From assembly GCA_910588215.1 (NCBI GenBank), contig CAJUQJ010000026.1, positions 1 to 55,861 of the forward strand: a stretch of DNA of 55,861 nt, written 5' to 3'. Within the stretch, counting starts at the first letter, position 1. Every line of letters begins with the position of its first letter. The notes under the pieces were generated by a model. The model was given only the letters and a program-made list of their open reading frames with translations, did not search any database and was not told the DNA's origin. Below are positions 25,994 to 34,569 of this stretch, one piece after another. The translations under genes and the position numbers were made by a program. This DNA is from an uncultured Lachnospiraceae bacterium. Its GTDB lineage: Bacteria; Bacillota; Clostridia; Lachnospirales; Lachnospiraceae.

Positions 25994-28228
25994 TTATTCG
26001 ATATTACTCACCCACACGGCACTGTGTCCCGGCAGGATCCCCCTGTCGTCCGCGGTGCGCGCTACAGGCGTCTGATAACATTCCGTCTTATATGTCTCCG
26101 GAAGTTCCCAGGCGGTAGAGCGATGGTTTACGATCACCATGCCGTTCTCAAACACGCCCGTCTCGATCCCTCGCTCGCTGATACCGCTTGCCGGTGTCAG
26201 ATACCGTTCCAGAATATCCTTCACCAGCGTGGTCTTCGACTGAATGATGGGATACATCTCCCTGTTCCCCTGCTCGTAAGGCACATGAGGGATATTCTTA
26301 GCCGCGTAGGAAGCCCCGATCTCCACACCGAAGGAGAACACCGTTCCACGGTATCCCTCCCCGGATGCCGCTAACTGTCCTTCTGTCCACTCCGGCACTC
26401 CTTCTTCGCACCTTATTTCCGACAGATCATTCAGCTTATCCTTCGTATACTCTGCCACGCAGCAGCTCCCATCCACATACTCCGAAACCACTATTCCATC
26501 ATGATATCTACAAAAACTCTCCCCTTGTGGGATGATTGTTTTACCATAACGGTAAGGCATTTTCTCACAAGGTTCTCCAACGATGCCGAAACAAGATCTG
26601 ACAAGCATGTCATATGGCCCGTGCAGCAGCACGCCGCCCGCTTTAACCCATGCTTTGATCCGTTCCTCGCTCTCCTCTTTATCCAATATGCCGTAACAAT
26701 CGTTGGCCGGCACGATCAGAATCCTGTACTCTGAAAGCATCCCTTTCTCGATCTCATGGCTGCTGATCACATCCACCTGGTATCCCAGATCGCAACAGAG
26801 ACGATACCACCCCAGCAGGTCCAGGCGCCTGATCTTATTGTTTCCCACCTCGAAGGGCTCTACAAGCGCCATCTCCGACGGAAACAGCAGGGCGATCTCT
26901 TTCCGGCGTATCCCTTTTCTCCGGGCAATCACATCCGCACACCAGCAGTTGCCCGCCGCCAGCGATTCCAGGAAATCCGTCTCCATCCTGTTTAAGACCC
27001 CACCGTCGTCCAGACCGTTCATACCATAGCAGGTATAACCGTCCATACCGCAGGCCGTCATGGTGCCGATCATCTCCGCCGGCGTCAGAAAGGCATAGAT
27101 ATCATGGTAGATGTACCGTCCCCAGTAGATACCGCCCACCATCGGCCTGCCCTCGTTCATGACCCGCATCATGCTGTGCTGACAGGAGACCACGTATGCG
27201 TCCGGGTAACCGTCCGGCGTGACCGGAACCGTGATAAAGTGGCAAGAATCCACGTGAGGAGCCAGTGCGTAGAGATCTATCCCTCTAAGAGACGTATCCC
27301 ACAAGTCACTATACTCATTGTCTCCGTCCACCTGCTGCCGCCCATAGATATTCAGGAAATATCCCCACTGCGTCATATCCGGACAAAGGAACAGCTGCGG
27401 ATTCTTCTCCTTCAGCGCCTTACTCATCGCCTCAAAATAAAGCACAAGTTCCCGCGCCTTCCAAAGCGCATTGTCCCGAAATATCTGGAACCGCGGGGTC
27501 CGCTTCCTCACATCCTCTTCCTCGAATGGGCTCTTTTCTCCTTCGAGTCCTGCGTAACGCAGAGCAAACCAATACGTCTCCGGACGCAGCTGCTCGAAAC
27601 TGTCTGCCTGGATCCCGTAAGCCCGGTTCAGCTTCGCGATCTCGCCCCCATAAAGCTCTCTCAGGAAAGCAGTATACCGGCGGATCCCTTCTTCATCGAA
27701 ACTGCCCGCTGCGATCGGATCCCACATGCTGCACATGGGAATGACCTCTTCCGTCTTTCCTTCCCGTGTCACCAGACAACGCTCACAGCCTTCACCGTAG
27801 CGGTCCATAATGCGCTCCACATGTTCCTGCATAGATCTTCTCGCCTTTTCGGACCAGTATTTATACCACTTACCGGGTCTGCCATCCGCATATACCGTCT
27901 CCTCCCCATAGATGGGTGGACTATACCGGATATGCGGATACAGATTGTCCCCGTTCATGTACAGCAGCAGGAAGTTATAGGAAAGCCCATGGGCTCTGGC
28001 GGATTTTCCCATATACTCCTGCATCTTTACGTACTGGCTGAGCGCCCCTGTCTCGTAACGCTCCTTAAAATCCTCCCAGGCCTTGGTGTCAAACATTACA
28101 CTGTTGAAGCCAAGCCTCTTGATCAGCGCCATCGTCTCATCGATAAAAGTCTCGTCATCATAGGCCGGGCTGTAGAAATTACCGAAGATCACATTAATAT
28201 ACGGCCTGTTGTCTGTCGTACTGATCAT
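25994..28228 (-). CDS. Putative GH-A clan glycoside hydrolase, GH42/GH164-like
   Basis: A cytoplasmic 744-residue enzyme without a signal peptide. Residues about 1-400 look like a TIM barrel: VIFGNFYSPAYDDETFIDET, then FLRELYGGEIAKLNRAYG and FRDNALWKARELVLYFEAMS, the last two in the style of GH42 beta-galactosidases. Residues about 445-560 look like the GH42 glutamine-amidotransferase-like trimerisation domain (IALLFPSEMALVEPFEVGNN, then YRILIVPANDCYGI). A beta domain ends it. The usual family catalytic motifs cannot be pinned down by eye. Context (next to GH38, GH85, GH130) favours beta-mannosidase activity as in GH164, but this is inference; a new family is possible. Confidence 0.65.
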   Translation of the reverse strand: MISTTDNRPYINVIFGNFYSPAYDDETFIDETMALIKRLGFNSVMFDTKAWEDFKERYETGALSQYVKMQEYMGKSARAHGLSYNFLLLYMNGDNLYPHIRYSPPIYGEETVYADGRPGKWYKYWSEKARRSMQEHVERIMDRYGEGCERCLVTREGKTEEVIPMCSMWDPIAAGSFDEEGIRRYTAFLRELYGGEIAKLNRAYGIQADSFEQLRPETYWFALRYAGLEGEKSPFEEEDVRKRTPRFQIFRDNALWKARELVLYFEAMSKALKEKNPQLFLCPDMTQWGYFLNIYGRQQVDGDNEYSDLWDTSLRGIDLYALAPHVDSCHFITVPVTPDGYPDAYVVSCQHSMMRVMNEGRPMVGGIYWGRYIYHDIYAFLTPAEMIGTMTACGMDGYTCYGMNGLDDGGVLNRMETDFLESLAAGNCWCADVIARRKGIRRKEIALLFPSEMALVEPFEVGNNKIRRLDLLGWYRLCCDLGYQVDVISSHEIEKGMLSEYRILIVPANDCYGILDKEESEERIKAWVKAGGVLLHGPYDMLVRSCFGIVGEPCEKMPYRYGKTIIPQGESFCRYHDGIVVSEYVDGSCCVAEYTKDKLNDLSEIRCEEGVPEWTEGQLAASGEGYRGTVFSFGVEIGASYAAKNIPHVPYEQGNREMYPIIQSKTTLVKDILERYLTPASGISERGIETGVFENGMVIVNHRSTAWELPETYKTECYQTPVARTADDRGILPGHSAVWVSNIE

Positions 28229-28330
28229 GTCCTATCATCCTCTTTCTGTCGAACTTTCTTCCCCCAATTCCACAACCTGCTCCGTCACTCTCTGCATAAG
28301 CCGCCTTACCCCTGTCGAAACTTCTTATCC

Positions 28331-29317
28331 TTATACCGACTCCATAGCCTCCATCAAACGGTCTGCCGTCGTGAACGCAAGCCCTGTCACCGTGTCCGCA
28401 CAGCCATAGTAGATAGCGATCCGTCCCGTGGCAGCATCGCTCAGCGCCGCACAGGGGAACACCACATTGGGTACGTCACCCACACACTCATACAGCTCGT
28501 GAGGCCCTAAGATATAATTTCGCGTCCGTTTCTTCACCTTCCACGGCTCCTCCAGATCCAGCAGCGCGCACCCCATCCGGTACACGAAGCCGTTGCAAGT
28601 ATTGATCACTCCGTGATAGATCAGAAGCCAGCCATCCTCCGTCTCGATCGGCACACTTCCCGCACCGATCTTGGTAGACTGCCAGGCAGAATAATCCCCC
28701 TTGATCGTCTCCATCACCAGACGGTGACAGCCCCAGTATTTCAGATCCGGACTCTCGCTTAAGAAAATATCTCCAAAAGGCGTATGCCCGTTGTCACTGG
28801 GTCTGCTCAGCATATAATACTTTCCTGCGATCTTTCTCGGAAAGAGCACGCCGTTGCGGTTAAACGGCAGGAAAGCATTTTCCAGCTGATAGAAAGTCTT
28901 AAAGTCAAAAGTATACCCTACCCCGATAGTAGGATACCCGCGGTAACCATTGCACCATGTCACATAATATCTGTCCTCTATAAAGCACACCCGCGGATCG
29001 TAGCGGAAGTCTCGCTTCGCGATCTCGGGATCCGCCCCCTGGAACACGACCGGTTCATCGGAAATATCCCAATGTATGCCGTCCTTACTGAATCCGGCAA
29101 AAATATCCATGCTGATCGATCTGCTATCGCAACGGAACACGCCCGCGTACCCATCTTCGTAGGGAACCACTGCACTGTTAAAAATACTGTTGGAATTTTT
29201 GGTCGCAAATCTCTCTATGATCGGATTTTCCCTGTAGCGCCACACCGGAAGTTTTTCTGCCTCTGCCGGCGTCTGCCACGGAATATTCGGTAATTCTCTG
29301 CCTACTATTTTCGTCAC
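28331..29317 (-). CDS. GH130 beta-1,4-mannoside phosphorylase
   Basis: A five-bladed propeller phosphorylase. GH130 hallmarks: NPIIERFATKNSNSIFNSAV near the start, the catalytic Asp in FRYDPRVCFIEDRYYVTWCNG (about residue 105), and YHGVINTCNGFVYRMGCALLDL near the end. The N-glycan context fits the GH130 group that phosphorolyses Man-beta-1,4-GlcNAc to mannose-1-P and GlcNAc. The exact acceptor cannot be read from sequence by eye. The GTG at 29317 (VTKIVGREL) with AGAGGG upstream is chosen; the frame extends 21 codons further without a site and would overlap the region after the solute-binding protein gene. Confidence 0.88.
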   Translation of the reverse strand: MTKIVGRELPNIPWQTPAEAEKLPVWRYRENPIIERFATKNSNSIFNSAVVPYEDGYAGVFRCDSRSISMDIFAGFSKDGIHWDISDEPVVFQGADPEIAKRDFRYDPRVCFIEDRYYVTWCNGYRGYPTIGVGYTFDFKTFYQLENAFLPFNRNGVLFPRKIAGKYYMLSRPSDNGHTPFGDIFLSESPDLKYWGCHRLVMETIKGDYSAWQSTKIGAGSVPIETEDGWLLIYHGVINTCNGFVYRMGCALLDLEEPWKVKKRTRNYILGPHELYECVGDVPNVVFPCAALSDAATGRIAIYYGCADTVTGLAFTTADRLMEAMESV

Positions 29318-29389
29318 TATACAATACCCTCTTTCTGATTTGCGGCTGCGGTCAGCACAGTACCTGTGCTGACCTGCCAAATTAACTTC

Positions 29390-30892
29390 TTATTTTCCTA
29401 CAAATTCATCTACCTGCTTCTGCGCAGCGTCCATCACATCCTGCCAGCCCGCTTTCATCAATTCTTCCTTGATCTGCGGAATGACTGTTGCCGGATCCTG
29501 CACACCTGTCATTACCTCACTGCGGTAACGCAGCCATATCTCGCGGCAGTTTGCCAGCTTATCTGCCACCTCGGTCGTATCGAAGGTGAATCCCATCATC
29601 ACGGAAGATACCGCCGCCTCGTTGAGCGCCTTAACCTCTTCCCACTGGTTATACTCGTCCGTATCCTCCTGGGTCACGGTAAAGAAACTTCCCTGGGTGT
29701 ATCCTGCCATCGCCCACTCATTGTTGATCTTGTGCGCCTTGCCGTCCGCATTATACTCGAAGTTCACGCCTTCTTCACCGTAGAAGTACATATCACGCAG
29801 CTTCGTGTCCGTATTTACCATATCCAGGAACTGCAGACATTTCTCCGGATATTTTGTGTTGATGGATACCATATTCAAAGAACCTCTTACCGTCTCGTTG
29901 GAAAGGATCGTATCACCGATCTTCTGTACCACTACATCCTTGCCCATCTGCGGTCCCCAGGCCGTAATACCTGCAGACTCCCAGCCCTGTGCCACACGCC
30001 ACATATTGTAAACACGGGCCTCAGACAGTGTAGATGCATCCGGGTTGATGATACCCTTCTGATACCAGTCATGTAATGTCTCCAGCGCCGAATAAACATC
30101 AGGCTCCTCCAGCGTGAAGCATACTCTCGCATCCTGATCATCATAACGTACGCCCAGGATCTGAGTGCCGGCACCGATCTGATCATAAACGTCGAAGATA
30201 TAATACACACCGTCGTTCTTCACATAAACCGGATAATCGTTCTTATCTGCCTTAAGTGTCTCGAAGGTCTCCGTCAGAGATTCGATCTCTGTCAAAGAAG
30301 CGAGATCCAGACTGTACTCATCCACCAGTTCCTTATCCCACACCGCATAGTTGGAGATCGAGCTGTCCTTATAAGTAGGAACCCCATAGATCCTGTCCTT
30401 AACCTTCACGCCGTCCCAGTATTTCTCAGGCATAAGTTCCATCAATCCCGGCATATTGTCCGCTAACATGTCTGTGATGTCATAGTAAGCACCCAGGTTG
30501 ATGTCTGCGATATAGTTATTACCATTACCGAAGATAATATCATAGGGCTCATTGGTGCTGACGATGATGTTACGTCTCTTATCCCAGTCACCCCAGGGAA
30601 TAACTTCCATCTCGATGTTGACACCGATCTTCTCGCCCACATATTCATTTACCTTAGCTACCCACGAGTCATAATTGGTGGGCATGCCGTTTCCGATGGT
30701 CACCCACTTCAAGTTGACGATCTCGTCGCTTGACGCTGCCGCAGATTCCGTGCCCGTGTCAGCTTCATTTTGCCCTTCCCCACTCGTTGTGGCGCCTGAC
30801 GTGTTCTCACTGCCGCCGTTTCCGCATCCGGCAAGCATTCCTGCCGTCATTGCCGCCGCAATTCCTGCCGCTAAAACTTTCTTCAATCTCAT
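29390..30892 (-). CDS. ABC sugar-binding lipoprotein (LplA-like)
   Basis: Extracellular solute-binding protein of a carbohydrate ABC importer. The signal peptide ends in the lipobox MLAGCGNGG, and a Ser/Thr/Glu-rich linker follows. The mature part is an SBP type 1 fold of 500 residues in total, with KWVTIGNGMPTNYDSW near the start and a C-terminal region typical of LplA/DUF3502-type proteins (LRDMYFYGEEGVNFEYNADG). It lies directly downstream of the two permeases. The ligand is presumably the oligosaccharide released by GH85; no ATPase subunit is encoded here, so a shared MsmK-type ATPase is expected. Confidence 0.92.
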   Translation of the reverse strand: MRLKKVLAAGIAAAMTAGMLAGCGNGGSENTSGATTSGEGQNEADTGTESAAASSDEIVNLKWVTIGNGMPTNYDSWVAKVNEYVGEKIGVNIEMEVIPWGDWDKRRNIIVSTNEPYDIIFGNGNNYIADINLGAYYDITDMLADNMPGLMELMPEKYWDGVKVKDRIYGVPTYKDSSISNYAVWDKELVDEYSLDLASLTEIESLTETFETLKADKNDYPVYVKNDGVYYIFDVYDQIGAGTQILGVRYDDQDARVCFTLEEPDVYSALETLHDWYQKGIINPDASTLSEARVYNMWRVAQGWESAGITAWGPQMGKDVVVQKIGDTILSNETVRGSLNMVSINTKYPEKCLQFLDMVNTDTKLRDMYFYGEEGVNFEYNADGKAHKINNEWAMAGYTQGSFFTVTQEDTDEYNQWEEVKALNEAAVSSVMMGFTFDTTEVADKLANCREIWLRYRSEVMTGVQDPATVIPQIKEELMKAGWQDVMDAAQKQVDEFVGK

Positions 30893-30947
30893 GTTCTTCC
30901 TCCTTGTTATATTGAACTGTTAATTGTTACCAACTCGCTTCTTCCCC

Positions 30948-31874
30948 TTATTCCTTCACTGACCCGATCGTCAGACCAGAAATAAAGTACTTCTGGAAGA
31001 ATGGATAGGTACATGCGATCGGCACGATGATCACGATCGCGATCGCCATTCTCACACTCTCTGTCGGCATGGATAACTTATACTGCTGTAAAGAAAGTCC
31101 GCCGTACGGATTGTTGGCGATGTACTCAATGTTCTTCTGCATATTATTCAACAATGACTGCAAAGTCTGCTTCTTCGTATCCTGTATGTACAGGGATGCC
31201 TGGAACCAGTCGTTCCAGTAACCGAAAGCCGCAAACATACCGATCGTCGCCATGACCGGTTTGGAGATTGGCAGCACGATCTGTGACCAGATACGGAACT
31301 GTCCCGCACCGTCAATCTTGGCGGATTCGATAATGGAATCCGGCACTGTCGTCCGAAAGAACGTACGGCAGATCGTCACACTGAACGCTGAGCAGGCCAG
31401 AGGCAGGATCAACGCCCAGATACTGTTGTTCAATCCCAGGATATTATTTACCACCACGTAGCTTGCCAGCATACCGCCGTTGAACACCATCGGAATAAAG
31501 ATCAGCCACGTATAGATCGTCTTTAACTTAAAGTTCCTTCTGGAGACCACATATCCCATGGAAGTATTGAGTCCGATCGAGATGATCGTACCTACGACCG
31601 TCACCAGCACGGACATGAAGGCCGCCCGCAGGATCGTCATGCGCTCATTCCACAGAAACTGATACGCCGAAGCCGAAAGCGCCTGTGGGATCAGCTGATA
31701 GCCGTTGGCCCGTATCGATTCCTCATCCGTGATGGAGATGGAAAATACAAACAGCAATGGGATTATACACATCACCGCCAGCACCAGAAAGATCACATTG
31801 AATATTACATTGGTGGATGTCTTGATCTGGTTCAGAGACTGTCCGCTTTTTTCTTGTTTTGCCACTTTGTGCAC
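30948..31874 (-). CDS. ABC carbohydrate permease (YtcP/LplC-like)
   Basis: Inner subunit of the importer with six membrane helices. The binding-protein-dependent transport motif is visible as ESAKIDGAGQFRIWSQIVLPISKPV (EAA loop, about residues 190-215). The C-terminus FFQKYFISGLTIGSVKE is the standard end of this permease class. It is separated by only a few bases from the partner permease upstream. It would form a heterodimer with it and receive sugar from the lipoprotein encoded next. Confidence 0.93.
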   Translation of the reverse strand: MHKVAKQEKSGQSLNQIKTSTNVIFNVIFLVLAVMCIIPLLFVFSISITDEESIRANGYQLIPQALSASAYQFLWNERMTILRAAFMSVLVTVVGTIISIGLNTSMGYVVSRRNFKLKTIYTWLIFIPMVFNGGMLASYVVVNNILGLNNSIWALILPLACSAFSVTICRTFFRTTVPDSIIESAKIDGAGQFRIWSQIVLPISKPVMATIGMFAAFGYWNDWFQASLYIQDTKKQTLQSLLNNMQKNIEYIANNPYGGLSLQQYKLSMPTESVRMAIAIVIIVPIACTYPFFQKYFISGLTIGSVKE

Positions 31875-31880
31875 CTCCTC

Positions 31881-32864
31881 CTATATGATCCTGTTCTCGT
31901 TGTCAATCTTACTCACGATCCAGTTAGCCAGAAGGATCGTACCGCAGCTGCAGATTGCCTGGAAGAACGACGCCGCCGCCGTCTGGCCGATTGGCGATGA
32001 GGACTGGATCGCCTGGTAGATGAACGTGTCAAAGGTTGACGCCGTCGTATACAGGGATGCCGGCAGCTGTCCCGTCACCTGAAAGAACAGACCGAAATCC
32101 GAGTTGAAGATCTTACCGCAGTCTAAGATCAGCATCATGATGAAGACCGGCTTGATCGCGGGCAGCGTAATATGTCTTGCCTGTTGCGCCTTGGTGGCTC
32201 CGTCCATCACGGCCGCCTCATAGAGCGACGGATCGATGCCGGTGATACTCGCCAGATAAAGCACCATACCATATCCCATACCCTTCCAGGTATTGAGGAA
32301 AACGATAATGAAAGGCCAGTACTTCGGCTCCTGATACCACATGACCCCTTCGCCGCCCAGCGTTCTGATAATGCCGTTGATGTAGCCTCTCTCCGGTGTC
32401 AACAGCGCGTAAACGAAGTAGCTGATCACAACCCATGACATGAAATAAGGCAGAAACATCATCGTCTGATATACCTTCGACCCCCGTTTGTTGCGCATGT
32501 TGCTCAGCATCAATGCGCCTCCCACTGCAACGCTCGCGCTGATGATGATGAACGCGATGTTGTACAGGATCGTGTTCCGCAGCAGCATCGAAAACGAGTT
32601 GGATGTGAAGAAATACTTAAAGTTACCGATTCCAGCCCATTCACTGTGCAGCAGGTTGTAAATGAAACCGTGTCCGCCGGGCGACAGTTTGTATACCTTG
32701 AATGCTATGATGATACCGAACATGGGCAGATACGAAAAGATCAGAAACCACAGCAATGTCGGCAGCGATAGCAGGAACAATTCCGTGTCATCCTTGGACC
32801 AGCGCTTTTTCCGGGGTTTTACAGACGGTGTCTTTCCTCCGGCAAGCGTTTTTTTCATTTCCAT
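31881..32864 (-). CDS. ABC carbohydrate permease (LplB-like)
   Basis: First gene of the N-glycan operon. A permease with six helices and a basic cytoplasmic N-terminus. FLLSLPTLLWFLIFSYLPMFG and IIAFKVYKLSPG are typical of the LplB/YteP group, and the EAA loop is EAAVMDGATKAQQARHITLPAIKPV. The ribosome binding site AGGAGG precedes it. A TTGACA promoter and a palindromic operator lie 40-75 bases upstream, facing the divergent LacI-type regulator, which is probably its repressor. Confidence 0.93.
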   Translation of the reverse strand: MEMKKTLAGGKTPSVKPRKKRWSKDDTELFLLSLPTLLWFLIFSYLPMFGIIIAFKVYKLSPGGHGFIYNLLHSEWAGIGNFKYFFTSNSFSMLLRNTILYNIAFIIISASVAVGGALMLSNMRNKRGSKVYQTMMFLPYFMSWVVISYFVYALLTPERGYINGIIRTLGGEGVMWYQEPKYWPFIIVFLNTWKGMGYGMVLYLASITGIDPSLYEAAVMDGATKAQQARHITLPAIKPVFIMMLILDCGKIFNSDFGLFFQVTGQLPASLYTTASTFDTFIYQAIQSSSPIGQTAAASFFQAICSCGTILLANWIVSKIDNENRII

Positions 32865-32899
32865 TCCTTTTACCTCCTTTGTTTATATTTTATTTATTT

Positions 32900-32909
32900 T
32901 TGTTAACAA
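32900..32909. promoter_or_regulatory. Operator O1 (TTGTTAACAA)
   Basis: A perfect 10-bp palindrome directly downstream of the -10 box of the ABC operon promoter, the expected place for a LacI-type repressor site. The core TGTTAACA recurs at 33076-33083. Confidence 0.65.
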
Positions 32910-32910
32910 C

Positions 32911-32939
32911 AAATTAACACTTATTAACTACAATGTCAA
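32911..32939 (-). promoter_or_regulatory. Promoter of the N-glycan/ABC operon
   Basis: TTGACA (32939-32934) and TAATTT (32916-32911) on the minus strand, 17 bases apart. Transcription would start near 32904, inside operator O1. Confidence 0.65.
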
Positions 32940-33075
32940 CACAAACAGGCGAATTTGTTATTAATTTTTTCAAATTTGCATTTTTATTGTGCACCTTTTT
33001 GTTGACGCGTCATATTTTGGTTTTTTACGCATCTCAAAACTTTACAAATATTAAGTTTACACCTCATTTTCAACA

Positions 33076-33083
33076 TGTTAACA
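33076..33083. promoter_or_regulatory. Operator O2 (TGTTAACA)
   Basis: A second copy of the palindromic core, within CATGTTAACAAA, about 175 bp from O1. That distance would allow repressor looping between the two sites. Confidence 0.5.
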
Positions 33084-33208
33084 AATATATCTCCCTTTTT
33101 TGCGCAAAATATAGTGCGCTTTTTCTGAGAACACGTCGAATTTCATAGTTATATATGCACTTTTCTTGTTTCAGGCACTACTTTTATTAACATTTGTAAA
33201 CACATTCG

Positions 33209-33237
33209 TTGTTTTTTTCTAAAAAATGTGCTATACT
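33209..33237 (+). promoter_or_regulatory. Promoter of the LacI-type regulator
   Basis: TTGTTT (33209-33214) and TATACT (33232-33237) with a 17-bp spacer. TTGTAAACA just upstream (33195-33203) resembles a degenerate operator, so the regulator may control itself. Confidence 0.7.
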
Positions 33238-33308
33238 AGACCATGATAAGATTGCGGTCAATCCTTCTTATATTGGACCCCGATCAACAGACTGCAACAG
33301 GAATTGCT

Positions 33309-33368
33309 ATGAAAGTCTTCGACTTTCACGGCATGGATGGCCATGCGGCCCGCCGAGCGGCAGGCTGA
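33309..33368 (+). CDS. Possible upstream ORF in the lacI leader, 19 codons
   Basis: ATG with AGGA eight bases upstream, coding MKVFDFHGMDGHAARRAAG and stopping 23 bases before the regulator's ATG. The same DNA folds into GAAAGTC-TTC-GACTTTC, GCATGG-ATGG-CCATGC and a third GC-rich hairpin. It could be a leader peptide, or only a structured repeat that happens to be open. Confidence 0.3.
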   Translation: MKVFDFHGMDGHAARRAAG

Positions 33369-33391
33369 ACATAATGGGAGTTTACTTTACT

Positions 33392-34405
33392 ATGGAAAAG
33401 ATCACGATGAAAGATATCGCTGATGCACTCAACATATCCCGAGTCACCGTCAGCAAAGCATTTAATAACCAATCCGGCGTATCGGACTCCCTTCGGGAGA
33501 CGATTTTTAATAAGGCACGCGAATTAGGCTATACGAAGCTTCCCTATCAGGCACAGGCGAGTGCCCAGGCATCGACCGCACAGGAAGAACGGACTGTGGC
33601 TCTTGTCGTATCCAGACCGGAGTCTTCCTTCTTCTGGACCGGCATCATACATCGTATGGCACAGGAGCTTGCCGAATATAACATCAATCTCCTGTATATC
33701 TATGTGCCCTCCACCTTTACGAAAGATTTCGTGCTGCCGTCCATTCTGTTCGGCACCACCCTGTCCGGCATTGCCGTAATGAACGTATATGACCCTGTCA
33801 TCCTGGGTATGGTCAACGATCTTCCGCTGCCTAAAGTGTTTCTGGACACCATCCCAACCCTGACGGACCGGAAATTACACGGCGACCTGCTTTTGATCGA
33901 AGGATACCGTACCGAGGCGGAGATCACAGAATCCGTGATACTGGAAGGACATAAAGAAATCGGTTTTATCGGTGACATCAGTTATGCGCAGACCAACAAA
34001 GAACGGTATCTTGGCTACCGCGAGAGCATGGACAGATACAAACTGCCCATCCGTCCGGAATATTGCTTTATTGACAACATGGGCGTTTTTTCCTATGAGA
34101 AAGAGATCTATGCCTATCTGGACGGTCTGAGCAGCTGGCCTACCGCCTTCGTATGTGTCAGCGACTATGTTGCCCATTTTGTACAGCAGTATCTGAACGA
34201 CAACGAACAGAAACTGCCCCATCCCGTGGTACTGACCGGGTTTGACAACGCTAATGAATATACCAATGTCTACGGTCGCATCACCACTGCCAATGTGCCC
34301 ACCGGACTCCTTGGCAAGCGACTGGCCGTACAACTGCTGTTTCGGACCAACCATCCGGACGCGCCGGGTGAGCTGACCTTCATCAAACCTTCTATTATAA
34401 TGTAG
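33392..34405 (+). CDS. LacI family transcriptional regulator
   Basis: Probable repressor of the divergent N-glycan operon. The N-terminal HTH is classical (ITMKDIADALNISRVTVSKAFN, residues 4-25), and a periplasmic-binding-protein-like sensor domain follows with FIGDISYAQTNKERYLGYRE and VVLTGFDN. The start is the ATG at 33392, behind GGGAG; a longer frame reading back to the promoter would place unrelated residues ahead of the HTH. The inducer is probably a mannose- or GlcNAc-containing sugar or a phosphorylated product. The 5' leader of about 148 nt is unusually long for this family. Confidence 0.9.
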   Translation: MEKITMKDIADALNISRVTVSKAFNNQSGVSDSLRETIFNKARELGYTKLPYQAQASAQASTAQEERTVALVVSRPESSFFWTGIIHRMAQELAEYNINLLYIYVPSTFTKDFVLPSILFGTTLSGIAVMNVYDPVILGMVNDLPLPKVFLDTIPTLTDRKLHGDLLLIEGYRTEAEITESVILEGHKEIGFIGDISYAQTNKERYLGYRESMDRYKLPIRPEYCFIDNMGVFSYEKEIYAYLDGLSSWPTAFVCVSDYVAHFVQQYLNDNEQKLPHPVVLTGFDNANEYTNVYGRITTANVPTGLLGKRLAVQLLFRTNHPDAPGELTFIKPSIIM

Positions 34406-34569
34406 GAATCTTCTCCGCGGCCTCGCATCCCCAAGATATCGAAGATCCGGAGCAATCTCTGCAAACGATCTGCACACCAAAAACCGCTGAAACATATCCT
34501 TGATATGCCTCAGCGGTCTTCTTATCTTACTCCCATAACTGCCAAATTTCAACTCTCAAGATCCCAAGA

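Larger units (their letters stand above)
32865..33391. other. Divergent regulatory region between ABC operon and lacI
   Basis: An AT-rich intergenic region holding two back-to-back promoters, at least two TGTTAACA palindromes, a third imperfect one (TTGTAAACA, 33195-33203), and the structured leader of the regulator gene with a small upstream ORF (33309-33368). Confidence 0.75.

Noticed and set aside
27104..28510. 468-codon plus-strand frame opposite the GH42-like gene
   Set aside because: Shadow of conserved coding sequence on the other strand; no start signal and no protein-like motif.
33875..34552. 225-codon minus-strand frame opposite the LacI-type gene
   Set aside because: Complement of a canonical LacI-family protein; no family match or ribosome binding site.
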